DNA of 64,000 nt from Rhodococcus opacus B4 (GCF_000010805.1 NC_012522.1:930001-994000); one strand, 5' to 3'; positions 28,255-37,749 are shown, numbered from the stretch's first letter. The notes: generated by a model not told the origin, from the letters alone. Numbers and translations are program-made.

Positions 28255-28446
28255 GTGTCCAGCGACGTGTCGAAGCTCGGCGACGACGAACTGCTCGCGC
28301 TTCTCGGCGAGCACCGAGCACTGCTCGGCGAGTCGATCGCGAACGATTACGGCTGCGGAACGGTGCGTACCGTCACCAGCCGGATCGCCGAACTCGAGGC
28401 CGAACTCGATCGCCGCGGATCGGCGGCCTCGCGGGACGGCACCTGA
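28255..28446 (+). CDS. Small hypothetical helical protein
   Basis: A 63-residue ORF from a GTG at 28255. The product is charged and helical (LGDDELLALLGEHRALLGES, then TSRIAELEAELDRRG) with one cysteine. I recognise no family. Codon third positions are strongly G/C as in neighbouring genes, which supports coding. The RBS is poor, so the second GTG at 28267 is possible. It is followed closely by the repeat protein at 28488. Confidence 0.5.
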   Translation: MSSDVSKLGDDELLALLGEHRALLGESIANDYGCGTVRTVTSRIAELEAELDRRGSAASRDGT

Positions 28447-28487
28447 AATCCGTCCCAGCACCACGGGTCGAGAAGAGGATGTACGAC

Positions 28488-28748
28488 GTGACCGAACCCG
28501 ATCTGTCCACCCTCCGCGAGCGCGCCGAGAACGGTGACCCGACGGCGGTCGACATCCTGATCGAACTCGCCGGCGAGCGCGGCGACATGGACGAGCTGCG
28601 GCGCCTCGCCGAGAACGGGAGTTCCGACGCGGCCGACCAGCTCATCGAAGTGGCCACCGAACTCGGCGACCTCGACGAACTCCGCCGACTCGCCGACAGC
28701 GGAAACATCACCGCCGCCGAGCAGCTCGCGGAACTCACCGAGGAGTGA
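28488..28748 (+). CDS. Small protein built of three ~28-residue repeats
   Basis: An 86-residue acidic protein made almost entirely of repeated units: LRERAENGDPTAVDILIELA, LRRLAENGSSDAADQLIEVA and LRRLADSGNITAAEQLAELT, each followed by GERGDMDE- or ELGDLDE-like turns. This is a solenoid of paired helices (Sel1/LRV/HEAT-like), probably a protein-binding scaffold. GTG at 28488 has the RBS GAAGAGG nine nt upstream; ATG at 28479 would abut the RBS. Function unknown. It ends just before a bidirectional terminator. Confidence 0.72.
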   Translation: MTEPDLSTLRERAENGDPTAVDILIELAGERGDMDELRRLAENGSSDAADQLIEVATELGDLDELRRLADSGNITAAEQLAELTEE

Positions 28749-28756
28749 GACGAGAA

Positions 28757-28790
28757 AGCCCCGACGTGCGCGCGAACGCACATCGGGGCT
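28757..28790. terminator. Terminator between repeat-protein gene and tRNA-Val
   Basis: AGCCCCGACGTGCG (28757-28770) pairs with CGCACATCGGGGCT (28777-28790) with one G-T wobble and a 6-nt loop. It serves the plus-strand gene ending at 28748 and the minus-strand tRNA whose 3' end is at 28802. Confidence 0.7.
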
Positions 28791-28801
28791 CTGCCTGACG
28801 G

Positions 28802-28873
28802 TGGGCGCGGAGGGTTTCGAACCCCCGACCGCTGGTGTGTAAAACCAGAGCTCTACCACTGAGCTACACGCCC
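28802..28873 (-). tRNA. tRNA-Val (anticodon TAC)
   Basis: A 72-nt cloverleaf on the minus strand. The acceptor is GGGCGTG/CGCGCCC with discriminator A, the D arm TAGCTCAGTGGTAGAGC, the anticodon arm CTGGT-TTTACAC-ACCAG and the T arm GGGGGTTCGAAACCC. CCA is not encoded. Confidence 0.95.
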
Positions 28874-28905
28874 GAACATCCGGCGAGAACCTCGCCGGAT
28901 GCGCA

Positions 28906-29370
28906 TCAGGACTCTAGCGTGGCGAGCGCTTTCTCCCAAGCTCCCTGGTCACGGGCCTCTCCGGGCCCGTTCATCTCGGCGAACCGGATGACGCCTTCCT
29001 TGTCGATGACGAAGGTGCCGCGGTTCGCGAAGCCCAGCTTGTCGTTGAAGACGCCGTACTGCTGCGCGACCGCGCCGTGCGGCCAGAAGTCGGCGAGCAG
29101 CGGGAAGGTGTATCCCTGCTCTGCGGACCAGATCTTGTGGGTCGGCGACGCACCGACGGAGAGGGCGAGGATCGCCGTCTCGTCGTTCTCGAACTTCGGC
29201 AGTTCGTCGCGGACCTTGCAGAGCTCACCCTGACACGTTCCGGTGAACGCGAGGGGGTAGAACACGAGCAGGACGTTCTTCTTTCCGCGGTAGTCGGAAA
29301 GCGTCACTTCCTGGTTGTTCTGGTCCTTGAGGGTGAAATCGGGGGCGGTGGTGCCCACCTCGAGCGGCAT
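28906..29370 (-). CDS. ahpE: One-cysteine peroxiredoxin AhpE
   Basis: A 154-residue thioredoxin-fold peroxidase that reduces peroxides and peroxynitrite. The peroxidatic Cys46 is in FYPLAFTGTCQGELC, a second Cys51 follows five residues later, and the conserved Arg is in FANRGTFVID. Length and sequence match M. tuberculosis AhpE (Rv2238c). ATG at 29370 lies downstream of a spaced purine-rich stretch. It is followed on the chromosome by tRNA-Val and preceded by the DUF3052 gene on the same strand, 43 bp apart. Confidence 0.93.
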   Translation of the reverse strand: MPLEVGTTAPDFTLKDQNNQEVTLSDYRGKKNVLLVFYPLAFTGTCQGELCKVRDELPKFENDETAILALSVGASPTHKIWSAEQGYTFPLLADFWPHGAVAQQYGVFNDKLGFANRGTFVIDKEGVIRFAEMNGPGEARDQGAWEKALATLES

Positions 29371-29413
29371 GACGTGATTCCTTCGGTGAAGTGAACGGGA
29401 AAGGTGAGACTGC

Positions 29414-29839
29414 TCAGCGCTTGTTCGCGGGACGCGACTTCGGCTGAACCAGACGGCTTCCCGACCAGTCTCCGAGATTTGCCGCCGACGTCTGGGTGAG
29501 ACCCGCTGTGGGTGCGGACTCGGCGATCTCGCTGGGCTCCACGTGACCGGGCTGGCCGGTCTTGGGGGTGAGGACCCACACGAATCCGTCGTCGGCCAGG
29601 GGCCCGATGGCATCCATGAGGGCGTCGACGAGGTCTCCGTCTTCGTCGCGCCACCACAGCAGCACGACGTCGATGACCTCGTCGGAATCCTCGTCCAGCA
29701 GTTCTCCACCGATGGTGTCCTCGACCGCGGCACGCAGGTCGTCGTCGGTGTCCTCGTCCCAGCCCAGTTCCTGTACCGCCATGTCGGCAGTGATCCCGAG
29801 TTTCTGAGCGTAGTTTTGGGCGTCCGCCGCGGCGACCAC
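29414..29839 (-). CDS. DUF3052 family protein
   Basis: A 141-residue acidic cytoplasmic protein of an actinobacterial family without known function (Rv2239c-like). Typical motifs are KLGITADMAVQELGWDEDTD, VVLLWWRDEDGDLVDAL and WVLTPKTGQPGHVEPSEI, then SGSRLVQPKS at the end. The GTG at 29839 has a strong RBS AAAAGGAGGA. The 168 bp upstream to the next gene probably hold its promoter; I see no clear regulator site there. Confidence 0.9.
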   Translation of the reverse strand: MVAAADAQNYAQKLGITADMAVQELGWDEDTDDDLRAAVEDTIGGELLDEDSDEVIDVVLLWWRDEDGDLVDALMDAIGPLADDGFVWVLTPKTGQPGHVEPSEIAESAPTAGLTQTSAANLGDWSGSRLVQPKSRPANKR

Positions 29840-30007
29840 GGTGGGGTCCTCCTTTTGTTGACGGTGCTCGGGTACCCGAACACCTGCCGGATGAAGATCA
29901 ATTAGGTGAAAGCGAACATGCTCGGACGCTTTCGCGCAAGCCGACCACGCGAATTTTTCTGAGAATGTAGTGATGCGCGGTCATCGTCCGAGCCTACGGT
30001 GCGGGAG

Positions 30008-30544
30008 TCACGATGTGGGGCAGGCTGCCCGAATCGAGTCGCTGAGCTCGTCTCCACGGCTCGCGAGAGTGTTCAGAATGTCTCCCCGCTGCCCGCTGTC
30101 GACGGCGGCCGCGAGTTCACGATAGTTGTCGGCGTAATCGGTGAGGAGTCCGGTCAGGTCGGGGGGAAGTGCGGGCGTCGCGGCGTTCGCGCCGTCCGCT
30201 GCCGACCGGAGTGCCGCCGCCGCGGCGCTCGCTTTCGCGCCGGTGTCCGCGGCCTCGGCGTTGGCGGCGTCGATGAACGTGTTGTAGGTGTCGATCGTCT
30301 CGCCGGCCCGGGTCACGAACATCGTGCACTGCTCCACGAGCGCCTCCCGCTCGTCCGCGGCCTTCTGCGAGGACGACGCGGCCACCGAGGAGGACGTCGC
30401 TTCGGCTGCGTACTCGGCGGCCTGGGAATCGTTCTGCTGCGCGGTCCCCTCGATCGCGCCGCCACATCCGGCGATGACGCCGGCACCGACGATCGCCGCC
30501 GCGGCAGCACTCAGCAGCCCCCAGCGGCGCGACGACGTGCGCAT
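30008..30544 (-). CDS. Secreted lipoprotein, Rv2240c-like, function unknown
   Basis: A 178-residue protein with an Arg-rich start, a hydrophobic Ala-rich stretch and lipobox VIAGC at about residues 25-29. The mature part is an Ala/Ser-rich helical protein containing two more cysteines (EQCTMFV and RAACPTS) that may pair. ATG at 30544 follows RBS GGGGGAG. It lies divergent from aceE with 224 bp between, which must contain both promoters. No enzymatic motif is visible. Confidence 0.75.
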   Translation of the reverse strand: MRTSSRRWGLLSAAAAAIVGAGVIAGCGGAIEGTAQQNDSQAAEYAAEATSSSVAASSSQKAADEREALVEQCTMFVTRAGETIDTYNTFIDAANAEAADTGAKASAAAAALRSAADGANAATPALPPDLTGLLTDYADNYRELAAAVDSGQRGDILNTLASRGDELSDSIRAACPTS

Positions 30545-30768
30545 TCGTCTCCCCCATGTTTTCGACGACATCGATAAATTCAACATTCGCCCCCGGATCT
30601 GCGCAAACGCTACCGAAGAGTAACCCGAGCACAGTGTGCCGACCGCGCCGCAATGGGGAAAGATGAGGGTCGCGCCATATTCATAAAGGAGATGGATCGG
30701 GCCTAACAAGGCCGCGATCACATGGAGAGGACGCCACACCGCGCGTCCCACCACAATGAGGAGCAACG

Positions 30769-33624
30769 TTGTCAGACCTGATCCAGGGACCCGCGTCTCA
30801 ACCGGATTCCGCCACACCCGGCGCCGGAGCGGCCCAACCTTCCAACCCCAGTGCGACCCCGGGTTCCGACGGACGCGTGCGCGTCATCCGTGAGGGTGTT
30901 GCGTCGTATCTGCCGGATATCGATCCGGATGAGACGACGGAGTGGTTGGAGTCGTTCGATGGTTTGTTGGACCGTTCGGGTCCGACTCGTGCCCGGTATC
31001 TGATGTTGCGGATGCTCGAGCGGGCCGGGGAGAAGCACGTCGCTCTGCCGGCGTTGACGTCGACCGATTATGTGAACACCATCCCGACGGAGAACGAGCC
31101 GTGGTTCCCGGGTGATGAGGAGGTCGAGCGCCGGTATCGGGCGTTCATCCGGTGGAACGCGGCGGTGATGGTGACCCGCGCGCAGCGCCCCGGCGTCGGG
31201 GTCGGCGGCCACATCTCCACGTACGCCTCCTCGGCCGCCCTGTACGAGGTGGGGTTCAACCACTTCTTCCGCGGCAAGGACCATCCCGGGGGTGGGGATC
31301 AGATCTTCATCCAGGGCCACGCCTCCCCCGGCATCTATGCCCGCGCGTTTTTGGAGGGGCGGATCCCGGCGGAGCGGATGGACGGGTTCCGGCAGGAACA
31401 CTCGCACACCGATTCCGGTGGCGGGTTGCCGTCGTACCCGCACCCGCGGCTGCTCCCGGATTTCTGGGAATTCCCGACCGTGTCGATGGGCCTGGGCCCG
31501 ATGAACGCGATCTACCAAGCGCGGTTCAACCACTACCTGCACGACCGCGGCATCAAGGACACCGCCGACCAACACGTGTGGGCGTTTTTGGGGGACGGGG
31601 AGATGGACGAACCCGAATCCCGCGGCCTCGCGCACGTCGCCGCCACCGAAGGCCTGGACAACCTGACGTTTGTGGTGAACTGCAACCTGCAGCGCCTCGA
31701 CGGCCCGGTCCGCGGCAACGGCAAGATCATCCAGGAGTTGGAGTCGTTCTTCCGCGGCGCCGGCTGGAACGTGATCAAGGTGGTCTGGGGCCGGGAGTGG
31801 GACGCGTTGCTGCACGCGGACCGGGACGGCGCCCTGGTCAACCTGATGAACGTCACCCCGGACGGCGACTACCAGACGTACAAGGCCAACGACGGCGGGT
31901 ATGTGCGGGAGCACTTCTTCGGCCGCGACCCGCGGACCAAGGAACTGGTCGCGAACCTGTCCGATCGGGACATCTGGAACCTCAAACGCGGCGGGCATGA
32001 TTACCGCAAGATCTATGCGGCGTACGCGGCGGCGATGGCGCACAAGGGCCAGCCCACGGTCATCCTGGCGCACACCATCAAGGGCTACACCCTCGGCAAG
32101 CACTTCGAGGGCCGCAACGCCACCCACCAGATGAAGAAGCTGACCCTCGACGATCTGAAGAATTTCCGGGATCTGCAGCGGATCCCGATCTCCGACGCAG
32201 AGTTGGAGCGGGACCCGAAGATGCCGCCGTACTACCACCCCGGCCCCGACGCCCCGGAGATCCGGTACATGCTCGACCGGCGTAAGGCGTTGGGTGGGTT
32301 CCTGCCCGAGCGGCGCACCTCCCCGCAGCCGTTGCCGCAGCCGGCGGACTCGACCTACGACGTGGTCCGCAAGGGCTCCGGCAAGCAGCAGGTCGCGACC
32401 ACCATGGCGTTGGTGCGGATCATGAAGGAGTTGCTGCGGGACAAGGAGATCGGGAAGCGGATCGTGCCGATCATCCCGGACGAGGCCCGCACCTTCGGGA
32501 TGGACTCCTGGTTCCCGTCCTTGAAGATCTACAACCGCAACGGGCAGCTGTACACGGCGGTCGATGCGGAGCTGATGCTGGCGTACAAGGAGTCCGAGAT
32601 CGGGCAGATCCTGCACGAGGGCATCAACGAGGCCGGCTCGACGGCCTCGTTCACCGCGGTCGGCACCTCCTATGCCACGCACGGGGAGCCGATGATCCCG
32701 CTGTACATCTTCTACTCGATGTTCGGGTTCCAGCGCACCGGCGACGGCCTGTGGGCCGCCGCCGATCAGATGGCCCGCGGCTTCGTCCTCGGCGCCACCG
32801 CCGGCCGGACCACCCTCACCGGGGAAGGGTTGCAGCACGCCGACGGGCATTCGCTGCTGCTGGCCTCCACCAACCCGGCGGCCGTGGCCTACGATCCGTC
32901 GTTCTCCTACGAACTCGCGCACATCGTCAAGGACGGGCTGCGCCGGATGTACGGCGGCACCGACGGCGTCGACGGGTTCGGTGGCGAGGACATCTTCTAC
33001 TACATCACCCTCTACAACGAGCCCTACACCCAACCCGCCGAACCCGAGAACCTGAACGTTCAGGGCCTGCTCAAGGGCATGTACCTGTTCAAAAAGTCCG
33101 AGGCATCGGGTCCGAAGGCGCAGATCCTGGTCTCCGGGGTCACCATGCCCGACGGGCTGCGGGCGCAGCAGATGCTCGCCGACGAGTGGGGTGTGGCCGC
33201 CGACGTGTGGTCGGTCACCTCCTGGGGTGAACTGCGCCGCGACGGCATCGAATCCGAACGCCAGGCCCTGCGCGACCCCGGCACCGACGCCCCGCTGCCC
33301 TACGTCACCCAGGCCCTCTCGGATGCGGCCGGCCCGTTCGTCGCCGCCTCCGACTGGATGCGCGCCGTCGCCGACCAGATCCGGCAGTGGGTGCCCGGCT
33401 CGTACACCACCCTCGGCACCGACGGATTCGGATTCTCCGACACCCGCCCCGCCGCCCGCCGGTACTTCAACGTCGACGCCGAATCCATCGTCGTCGCCGT
33501 CCTGTCCGCCCTCGCCGGCGAAGGCACCCTCGACCGCTCCAAGGCCGTCGACGCCGCCACGAAGTACCGCATCGACGACGTCCGCGCCGCCGCCGTCTCC
33601 TACACGGACACCGGAAGCGCATAA
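30769..33624 (+). CDS. aceE: Pyruvate dehydrogenase E1 component, homodimeric type
   Basis: A 951-residue thiamine-diphosphate enzyme that decarboxylates pyruvate and passes the acetyl group to E2 lipoyl domains. Landmarks: the His-containing [15 protein letters not shown], the ThDP/Mg motif [14 protein letters not shown]...[11 protein letters not shown], and [10 protein letters not shown] in the second half. Start is TTG at 30769, backed by RBS GAGGAGC; the first ~35 residues are a Pro/Ala-rich extension. No antisense stop occurs for a long distance, giving a large shadow frame. E2/E3 genes are not adjacent, as in M. tuberculosis (Rv2241). Confidence 0.96.
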   Translation: MSDLIQGPASQPDSATPGAGAAQPSNPSATPGSDGRVRVIREGVASYLPDIDPDETTEWLESFDGLLDRSGPTRARYLMLRMLERAGEKHVALPALTSTDYVNTIPTENEPWFPGDEEVERRYRAFIRWNAAVMVTRAQRPGVGVGGHISTYASSAALYEVGFNHFFRGKDHPGGGDQIFIQGHASPGIYARAFLEGRIPAERMDGFRQEHSHTDSGGGLPSYPHPRLLPDFWEFPTVSMGLGPMNAIYQARFNHYLHDRGIKDTADQHVWAFLGDGEMDEPESRGLAHVAATEGLDNLTFVVNCNLQRLDGPVRGNGKIIQELESFFRGAGWNVIKVVWGREWDALLHADRDGALVNLMNVTPDGDYQTYKANDGGYVREHFFGRDPRTKELVANLSDRDIWNLKRGGHDYRKIYAAYAAAMAHKGQPTVILAHTIKGYTLGKHFEGRNATHQMKKLTLDDLKNFRDLQRIPISDAELERDPKMPPYYHPGPDAPEIRYMLDRRKALGGFLPERRTSPQPLPQPADSTYDVVRKGSGKQQVATTMALVRIMKELLRDKEIGKRIVPIIPDEARTFGMDSWFPSLKIYNRNGQLYTAVDAELMLAYKESEIGQILHEGINEAGSTASFTAVGTSYATHGEPMIPLYIFYSMFGFQRTGDGLWAAADQMARGFVLGATAGRTTLTGEGLQHADGHSLLLASTNPAAVAYDPSFSYELAHIVKDGLRRMYGGTDGVDGFGGEDIFYYITLYNEPYTQPAEPENLNVQGLLKGMYLFKKSEASGPKAQILVSGVTMPDGLRAQQMLADEWGVAADVWSVTSWGELRRDGIESERQALRDPGTDAPLPYVTQALSDAAGPFVAASDWMRAVADQIRQWVPGSYTTLGTDGFGFSDTRPAARRYFNVDAESIVVAVLSALAGEGTLDRSKAVDAATKYRIDDVRAAAVSYTDTGSA

Positions 33625-33638
33625 CGCCGACATCCTCA

Positions 33639-33684
33639 CCCACCGCCGCCCGTGTGTCCGTCGGACAACACGGGCGGCGGTGGG
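33639..33684. terminator. 17-bp hairpin between aceE and the fasR-type gene
   Basis: CCCACCGCCGCCCGTGT (33639-33655) pairs perfectly with ACACGGGCGGCGGTGGG (33668-33684) over a 12-nt loop. No T run follows. It lies 14 bp after the aceE stop and 2 bp before the next -10 element, so it may both end aceE mRNA and shape the next promoter. Confidence 0.6.
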
Positions 33685-33686
33685 CG

Positions 33687-33692
33687 TAGGTT
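33687..33692 (+). promoter_or_regulatory. -10 element TAGGTT for the fasR-type gene (leaderless)
   Basis: TAGGTT lies 7 nt before the ATG at 33700 without a Shine-Dalgarno sequence. The matching -35 position falls inside the preceding hairpin. Confidence 0.5.
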
Positions 33693-33699
33693 CTTGTTC

Positions 33700-34971
33700 A
33701 TGGTCGAGCAGAGTCCGCTGGTCTCCCGCAGACGACAAACCCGGGACCCGTTGCCCGACGCACTGTTGCGTCGCGTCAAACAGTTCTCCGGGCGCCTCTC
33801 GACCGAGGCCGTCACGACGATGCAGGATCAACTGCCGTTCTTCGACGACCTCGACGCCGCTCAGCGTTCCAACGTGCAGTTGCTGGTCCAGACCGCGGTG
33901 GTCAACTTCCTCGAGTGGCTGAAGAACCCGGACAGTGACATCCGGTTCAGCCTGGACGCGTTCCAGGTGATTCCGCAGGATCTGGCACGCAGGCTCACCC
34001 TCAGCCAGACGGTGGACATGGTGCGGGTGGCGATGGAGTTCTTCGAGCAGTGGCTGCCGGCGCTCGCCCGTAACGACCAGCAGCTGATCGCGCTCACCGA
34101 GGCCGTGCTGCGCTACGGCCGCGAACTGGGTTTCGCCGCCGCCTCCGTGTACGCCAGTGCCGCCGAGTCGCGCGGCGCCTGGGACACCCGGCTCGAGGCC
34201 CTCGTGGTCGACGCGGTGGTCCGCGGCGACACCGGATCCGACATGTTGTCGCGGGCGGCGACCCTCAACTGGGACGCCACCGCTCCCGCCACGGTCATCG
34301 TCGGCACGCCCCCCGAGGACGAACGGGTCTCCGTCGTCGGCACCGTCCACACCATCGCGCAGCGGCACGGCCGCGCCGCGCTCGCCGTGGTGCAGGGTTC
34401 GCGCCTGGTGATGGTCGTCAGCGGCGAACTGCAGGAGGGGTCGGGGCACTCGAGTTTCATGACCGACCTGCTCGGCAAGTTCTCGGACGAGCCGGTGATC
34501 ATCGGACCGACCACGCCGACGCTCGGCGCGGCCCACTTCAGCGCCGTCGAGGCGCTCGCCGCGATGCAGGCGGTCGCCGGGTGGCGGGGCGCCCCCCGGC
34601 CCGTCCATGCGGCCGAGTTGTTACCCGAGCGGGCACTGCTCGGAGACAACGCCGCAGTCACCGCCCTCAACGACCATCTGGTCGCTCCGCTGGCGGCCGC
34701 CGGAGGTGTTCTCACCGACACTTTGGACGCGTATCTCGACTGTGGAGGTGCGGTTGAGACTTGCGCCCGGCAGCTGTTTGTTCATCCAAATACTGTGCGG
34801 TATCGACTGAAGAGAATCGCCGAAGTCACGGGGCGCGATCCGACGAATCCGCGGGATGCGTATGTGCTCAGAGTGGCTGCCACAGTAGGCCGATTGACAC
34901 ATTCCCATAACGAACCCATATCACGTTTAACACCAGTCACACCCTTCCCATTCGGAGAAGCAGGGCTGTAA
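33700..34971 (+). CDS. PucR/CdaR-type transcriptional regulator of fatty-acid synthesis (FasR/Rv2242-like)
   Basis: A 423-residue DNA-binding protein. A helical N-terminal region (~residues 25-165) is followed by a central GGDEF-like fold and a C-terminal PucR-type helix-turn-helix near residues 335-395 (LDAYLDCGGAVETCARQLFV, then HPNTVRYRLKRI). In Streptomyces coelicolor the protein in the same place, SCO2386/FasR, activates fabD-fabH-acpP-fabF; the same role here is inferred from synteny. It is transcribed towards fabD, 127 bp upstream of it. Confidence 0.85.
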   Translation: MVEQSPLVSRRRQTRDPLPDALLRRVKQFSGRLSTEAVTTMQDQLPFFDDLDAAQRSNVQLLVQTAVVNFLEWLKNPDSDIRFSLDAFQVIPQDLARRLTLSQTVDMVRVAMEFFEQWLPALARNDQQLIALTEAVLRYGRELGFAAASVYASAAESRGAWDTRLEALVVDAVVRGDTGSDMLSRAATLNWDATAPATVIVGTPPEDERVSVVGTVHTIAQRHGRAALAVVQGSRLVMVVSGELQEGSGHSSFMTDLLGKFSDEPVIIGPTTPTLGAAHFSAVEALAAMQAVAGWRGAPRPVHAAELLPERALLGDNAAVTALNDHLVAPLAAAGGVLTDTLDAYLDCGGAVETCARQLFVHPNTVRYRLKRIAEVTGRDPTNPRDAYVLRVAATVGRLTHSHNEPISRLTPVTPFPFGEAGL

Positions 34972-35098
34972 CGAACGCCTGTCCAGATTCGATGCGCGGA
35001 GCCCACGTGCAATTTTGTGGGAACCCAACAAATCCGCCGACGAAGGTTCATTCGCAACGACATCTCGCGGCACGCGGTTGACGGTGTTCTCTTGAAGA

Positions 35099-36016
35099 GT
35101 GATTTCGTTGCTCGCCCCGGGTCAGGGCTCTCAGACTCCCGGCATGCTCATCCCTTGGTTGGAGCTGCCGGGTTCTCATGACCGTGTCGCACTGTGGTCG
35201 AAGGCTGCCGGCCTCGACCTCGTTCGTCTCGGTACCACCGCAACGGCGGAGGAGATCACCGACACGTCGGTGACCCAGCCCCTCGTCGTGGCCGCCGCGA
35301 TCCTCGCGTTCGAGGAACTCGACGCGCGTGGCCTGGTTCCCGCAGACACCATCGCGGCCGGGCACTCCGTCGGTGAACTCGCCGCGGCCGTTGTCGCCGG
35401 GGTCCTCTCCGCCGACGACGCCGTCGCGCTCGCCGCGGTCCGCGGTGCGGAGATGGCCAAGGCCTGCGCACTCGAACCGACCGGCATGTCCGCGGTCCTC
35501 GGGGGCGACGAGGCCGAGGTGCTCGCCCGACTCGACGAACTGGGCCTCGAACCGGCCAACCGCAACGCCGCGGGCCAGATCGTCGCGGCTGGCCTGCTGT
35601 CGGCGCTCGAGGAACTCGCCTCCGCTCCGCCGGAGAAGGCGCGGGTGCGCGCACTGCCCGTCGCGGGCGCGTTCCACACCCGGTTCATGGCTCCCGCCCA
35701 GGAGGCCGTCACCGAGGCTGCGTCCAAGATCACACCGGGTGAACCCACCCGCACTCTGCTCTCCAACGCCGACGGCGCACCGGTCGCATCCGGCGCCGAC
35801 GCACTGACTAAGCTGGCCGCGCAGGTAACCCGACCTGTGCGTTGGGACCTGTGTACCGCGAGCCTGCGGACCGCTCAGGTCTCGGCGATCGCGGAACTTC
35901 CACCAGCTGGAACCCTGGTCGGTATCGCCAAGCGTGAAATGCGCGGCACGCCGACACTGGCACTCAAGACCCCGGGGGATATCTCCGCGCTAGCCGAACT
36001 GACAGAACTCGGCTAG
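35099..36016 (+). CDS. fabD: Malonyl-CoA:ACP transacylase
   Basis: A 305-residue FabD, which loads malonyl groups onto AcpM. The oxyanion motif APGQGSQTPGM, nucleophile GHSVGELAA and catalytic His in GAFHTRFMAPA are present. The GTG at 35099 has a modest RBS (GAAGAG). A TTGACG -35-like hexamer lies about 20 bp upstream. The 127-bp upstream region includes TTTGTGGGAACCCAACAAA at about 35014-35032, an imperfect dyad that could be the FasR operator. It leads the FAS-II operon fabD-acpM-kas-accD6. Confidence 0.94.
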   Translation: MISLLAPGQGSQTPGMLIPWLELPGSHDRVALWSKAAGLDLVRLGTTATAEEITDTSVTQPLVVAAAILAFEELDARGLVPADTIAAGHSVGELAAAVVAGVLSADDAVALAAVRGAEMAKACALEPTGMSAVLGGDEAEVLARLDELGLEPANRNAAGQIVAAGLLSALEELASAPPEKARVRALPVAGAFHTRFMAPAQEAVTEAASKITPGEPTRTLLSNADGAPVASGADALTKLAAQVTRPVRWDLCTASLRTAQVSAIAELPPAGTLVGIAKREMRGTPTLALKTPGDISALAELTELG

Positions 36017-36122
36017 TTTGCTGCGCGCACCTCGGTGCGTGCAGGGCCCGCAGGCGCGGCCGATGGGGACGTGCCTGCACAACTCCAGATACATCTACAT
36101 CGAATCAGAAGGGAGCCACTCA

Positions 36123-36434
36123 GTGGCCGCCACCCAGGAAGACATCATCGCCGGACTCGCGGAGATCATCGAGGAGGTCACCGGTATTGAGCCGTCCGAG
36201 GTGACCATCGAAAAGTCTTTCGTCGACGACCTCGACATCGACTCCCTCTCCATGGTTGAGATCGCCGTCCAGACCGAGGACAAGTACGGCGTGAAGATCC
36301 CCGACGAGGATCTCGCCGGACTGCGCACCGTCGGTGACGCCGTGTCCTACATCCAGAAGCTCGAAGCAGAAGGTGGCGCCGACGCGGAGGCCGTCAAGGC
36401 CAAGCTCGAAGCTGCCAAGAACGACGAGGAGTGA
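36123..36434 (+). CDS. acpM: Meromycolate-extension acyl carrier protein
   Basis: A 103-residue ACP of FAS-II. The phosphopantetheine attachment Ser41 is in [13 protein letters not shown]. Beyond the usual ~80-residue ACP body it has a C-terminal Ala/Glu/Lys tail ([18 protein letters not shown]), the feature that marks mycolata AcpM. GTG at 36123 has the RBS GAAGGGAG eight nt upstream. The product carries growing acyl chains between FabD, the KAS enzyme and reductases or dehydratases. Confidence 0.95.
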   Translation: MAATQEDIIAGLAEIIEEVTGIEPSEVTIEKSFVDDLDIDSLSMVEIAVQTEDKYGVKIPDEDLAGLRTVGDAVSYIQKLEAEGGADAEAVKAKLEAAKNDEE

Positions 36435-36442
36435 GCTCAGCC

Positions 36443-37693
36443 GTGACTTCCGCCTCGACCAACGGGAGACAGTTCCCCAACATCGTCGTCACCAGCCTCG
36501 CGGCTACGACGTCGATCGCTGGTGACGTGGATGCCACGTGGAAGGGCCTGTTGGCCGGCGAGAGCGGCATCGACACCATCCAGGAAGCCTTCGTCACGGA
36601 GAACGAACTTCCGGTGACGATCGGCGGCAAGCTGAAGGTGTCGCCCGACGAGTCGCTGTCCCGGGTCGAGATCCGGCGGATGAGCTTCGTCGAGCGGCTG
36701 GCACTCGTCCTGGGCCGTCAGGTCTGGGAGAACGCCGGCAGCCCCGAGGTCGACAAGGATCGCCTCGGCGTCGTGATCGGCACCGGGCTCGGCGGCGGCG
36801 AGGCTCTGATCGACGCCGTCGACAAGATGAAGGCCGGTGGCTACCGCAAGGTGTCGCCGTTTGCCGTCCAGATGGTGATGCCCAACGGTCCGTCGGCCAC
36901 CGTCGGACTCGAGCTGGGGGCCCGCGCCGGAGTGATCACTCCCGTGTCGGCCTGCTCCTCGGGTTCCGAGGCCATCGCCCATGCGTACCGCATGCTGGTG
37001 ATGGGCGACGCCGACATCATCGTCGCCGGTGGTGTGGAGGGTTATCTCGACGCCGTGCCGATCGCGAGTTTCGCGATGATGCGCGCACTGAGCACCCGCA
37101 ACGACGATCCGAAGGCGGCTTCACGGCCGTTCGACAAGGATCGCGACGGCTTCGTGTTCGGTGAGGCCGGAGCGATGATGGTCCTCGAAACCGAGGAGCA
37201 CGCCAAGGCGCGCGGTGCCACCATCCACGCCCGCCTGTTGGGCGCGGGGATCACCTCCGACGGGTTCCACATCGTCGCTCCCGACCCCTCGGGTTCGGGC
37301 GCTGCGCGGGCCATGACGAGGGCGATCGAGACTGCTGGATTGACGAAGAAGGACATCCAGCACATCAACGCGCACGCCACGGCCACGCCGATCGGTGACA
37401 CCGCCGAGGCGAACGCCATCAAGGCTGCCGTCGGCAACCATGCTGCGGTGTACGCACCGAAGTCCGCGTTGGGGCACTCGATCGGCGCCGTCGGTGCGCT
37501 CGAGGCGGTGCTCACGGTCCTGAGTCTGCGTGACGGAGTCATTCCGCCCACGCTGAATCTCGAGAATCAGGATCCAGAGATCGACCTGGATGTCGTCAAG
37601 GGCGAAGCCCGTTACGGCGAGATCGATTTCGCGATCAACAACTCGTTTGGTTTCGGTGGGCACAACGTCGCGCTCGCCTTCGGCCGGGCCTGA
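36443..37693 (+). CDS. kasA: Beta-ketoacyl-ACP synthase KasA/FabF
   Basis: A 416-residue condensing enzyme, the same length as M. tuberculosis KasA. The nucleophilic Cys is in [14 protein letters not shown], the two catalytic His are in [14 protein letters not shown] and [13 protein letters not shown], and the gatekeeper NSFGFGGHN is near the end. The second GTG (36443) is chosen, since the resulting N-terminus aligns with KasA and GAGGAG then sits about 12 nt upstream; GTG at 36431 is the alternative. M. tuberculosis has kasA and kasB here, but this window has a single KAS gene. Confidence 0.93.
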   Translation: MTSASTNGRQFPNIVVTSLAATTSIAGDVDATWKGLLAGESGIDTIQEAFVTENELPVTIGGKLKVSPDESLSRVEIRRMSFVERLALVLGRQVWENAGSPEVDKDRLGVVIGTGLGGGEALIDAVDKMKAGGYRKVSPFAVQMVMPNGPSATVGLELGARAGVITPVSACSSGSEAIAHAYRMLVMGDADIIVAGGVEGYLDAVPIASFAMMRALSTRNDDPKAASRPFDKDRDGFVFGEAGAMMVLETEEHAKARGATIHARLLGAGITSDGFHIVAPDPSGSGAARAMTRAIETAGLTKKDIQHINAHATATPIGDTAEANAIKAAVGNHAAVYAPKSALGHSIGAVGALEAVLTVLSLRDGVIPPTLNLENQDPEIDLDVVKGEARYGEIDFAINNSFGFGGHNVALAFGRA

Positions 37694-37714
37694 CAGCCGG
37701 TCCTGCTAGATCGC

Positions 37715-37749
37715 GGGTGGAGACCCCTTCGCTGAAGGGGTCTCCACCC
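37715..37749 (+). terminator. Perfect 15-bp hairpin inside the FAS-II operon
   Basis: GGGTGGAGACCCCTT (37715-37729) pairs with AAGGGGTCTCCACCC (37735-37749) with a 5-nt loop. There is no T tract. It could attenuate transcription into accD6, protect the upstream mRNA 3' end or mark an RNase processing site. Confidence 0.6.

Noticed and set aside
28092..28487. N-terminal extension of the repeat protein from an ATG near TACCATGGTA
   Set aside because: The extension is Arg-rich, overlaps the 63-residue ORF in another frame and ignores the good RBS at 28472-28478.
30690..30710. Short leader peptide before aceE (ATGGATCGGGCCTAA)
   Set aside because: The purine-rich AAAGGAG directly abuts the ATG, which leaves no room for initiation, and no attenuator structure follows.
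30772..34608. 1278-codon open frame antisense to aceE and the fasR-type gene
   Set aside because: It mirrors two clearly recognised proteins. The product is rich in Arg/Gly/Val/His with no domain; open antisense frames are expected at this GC content.
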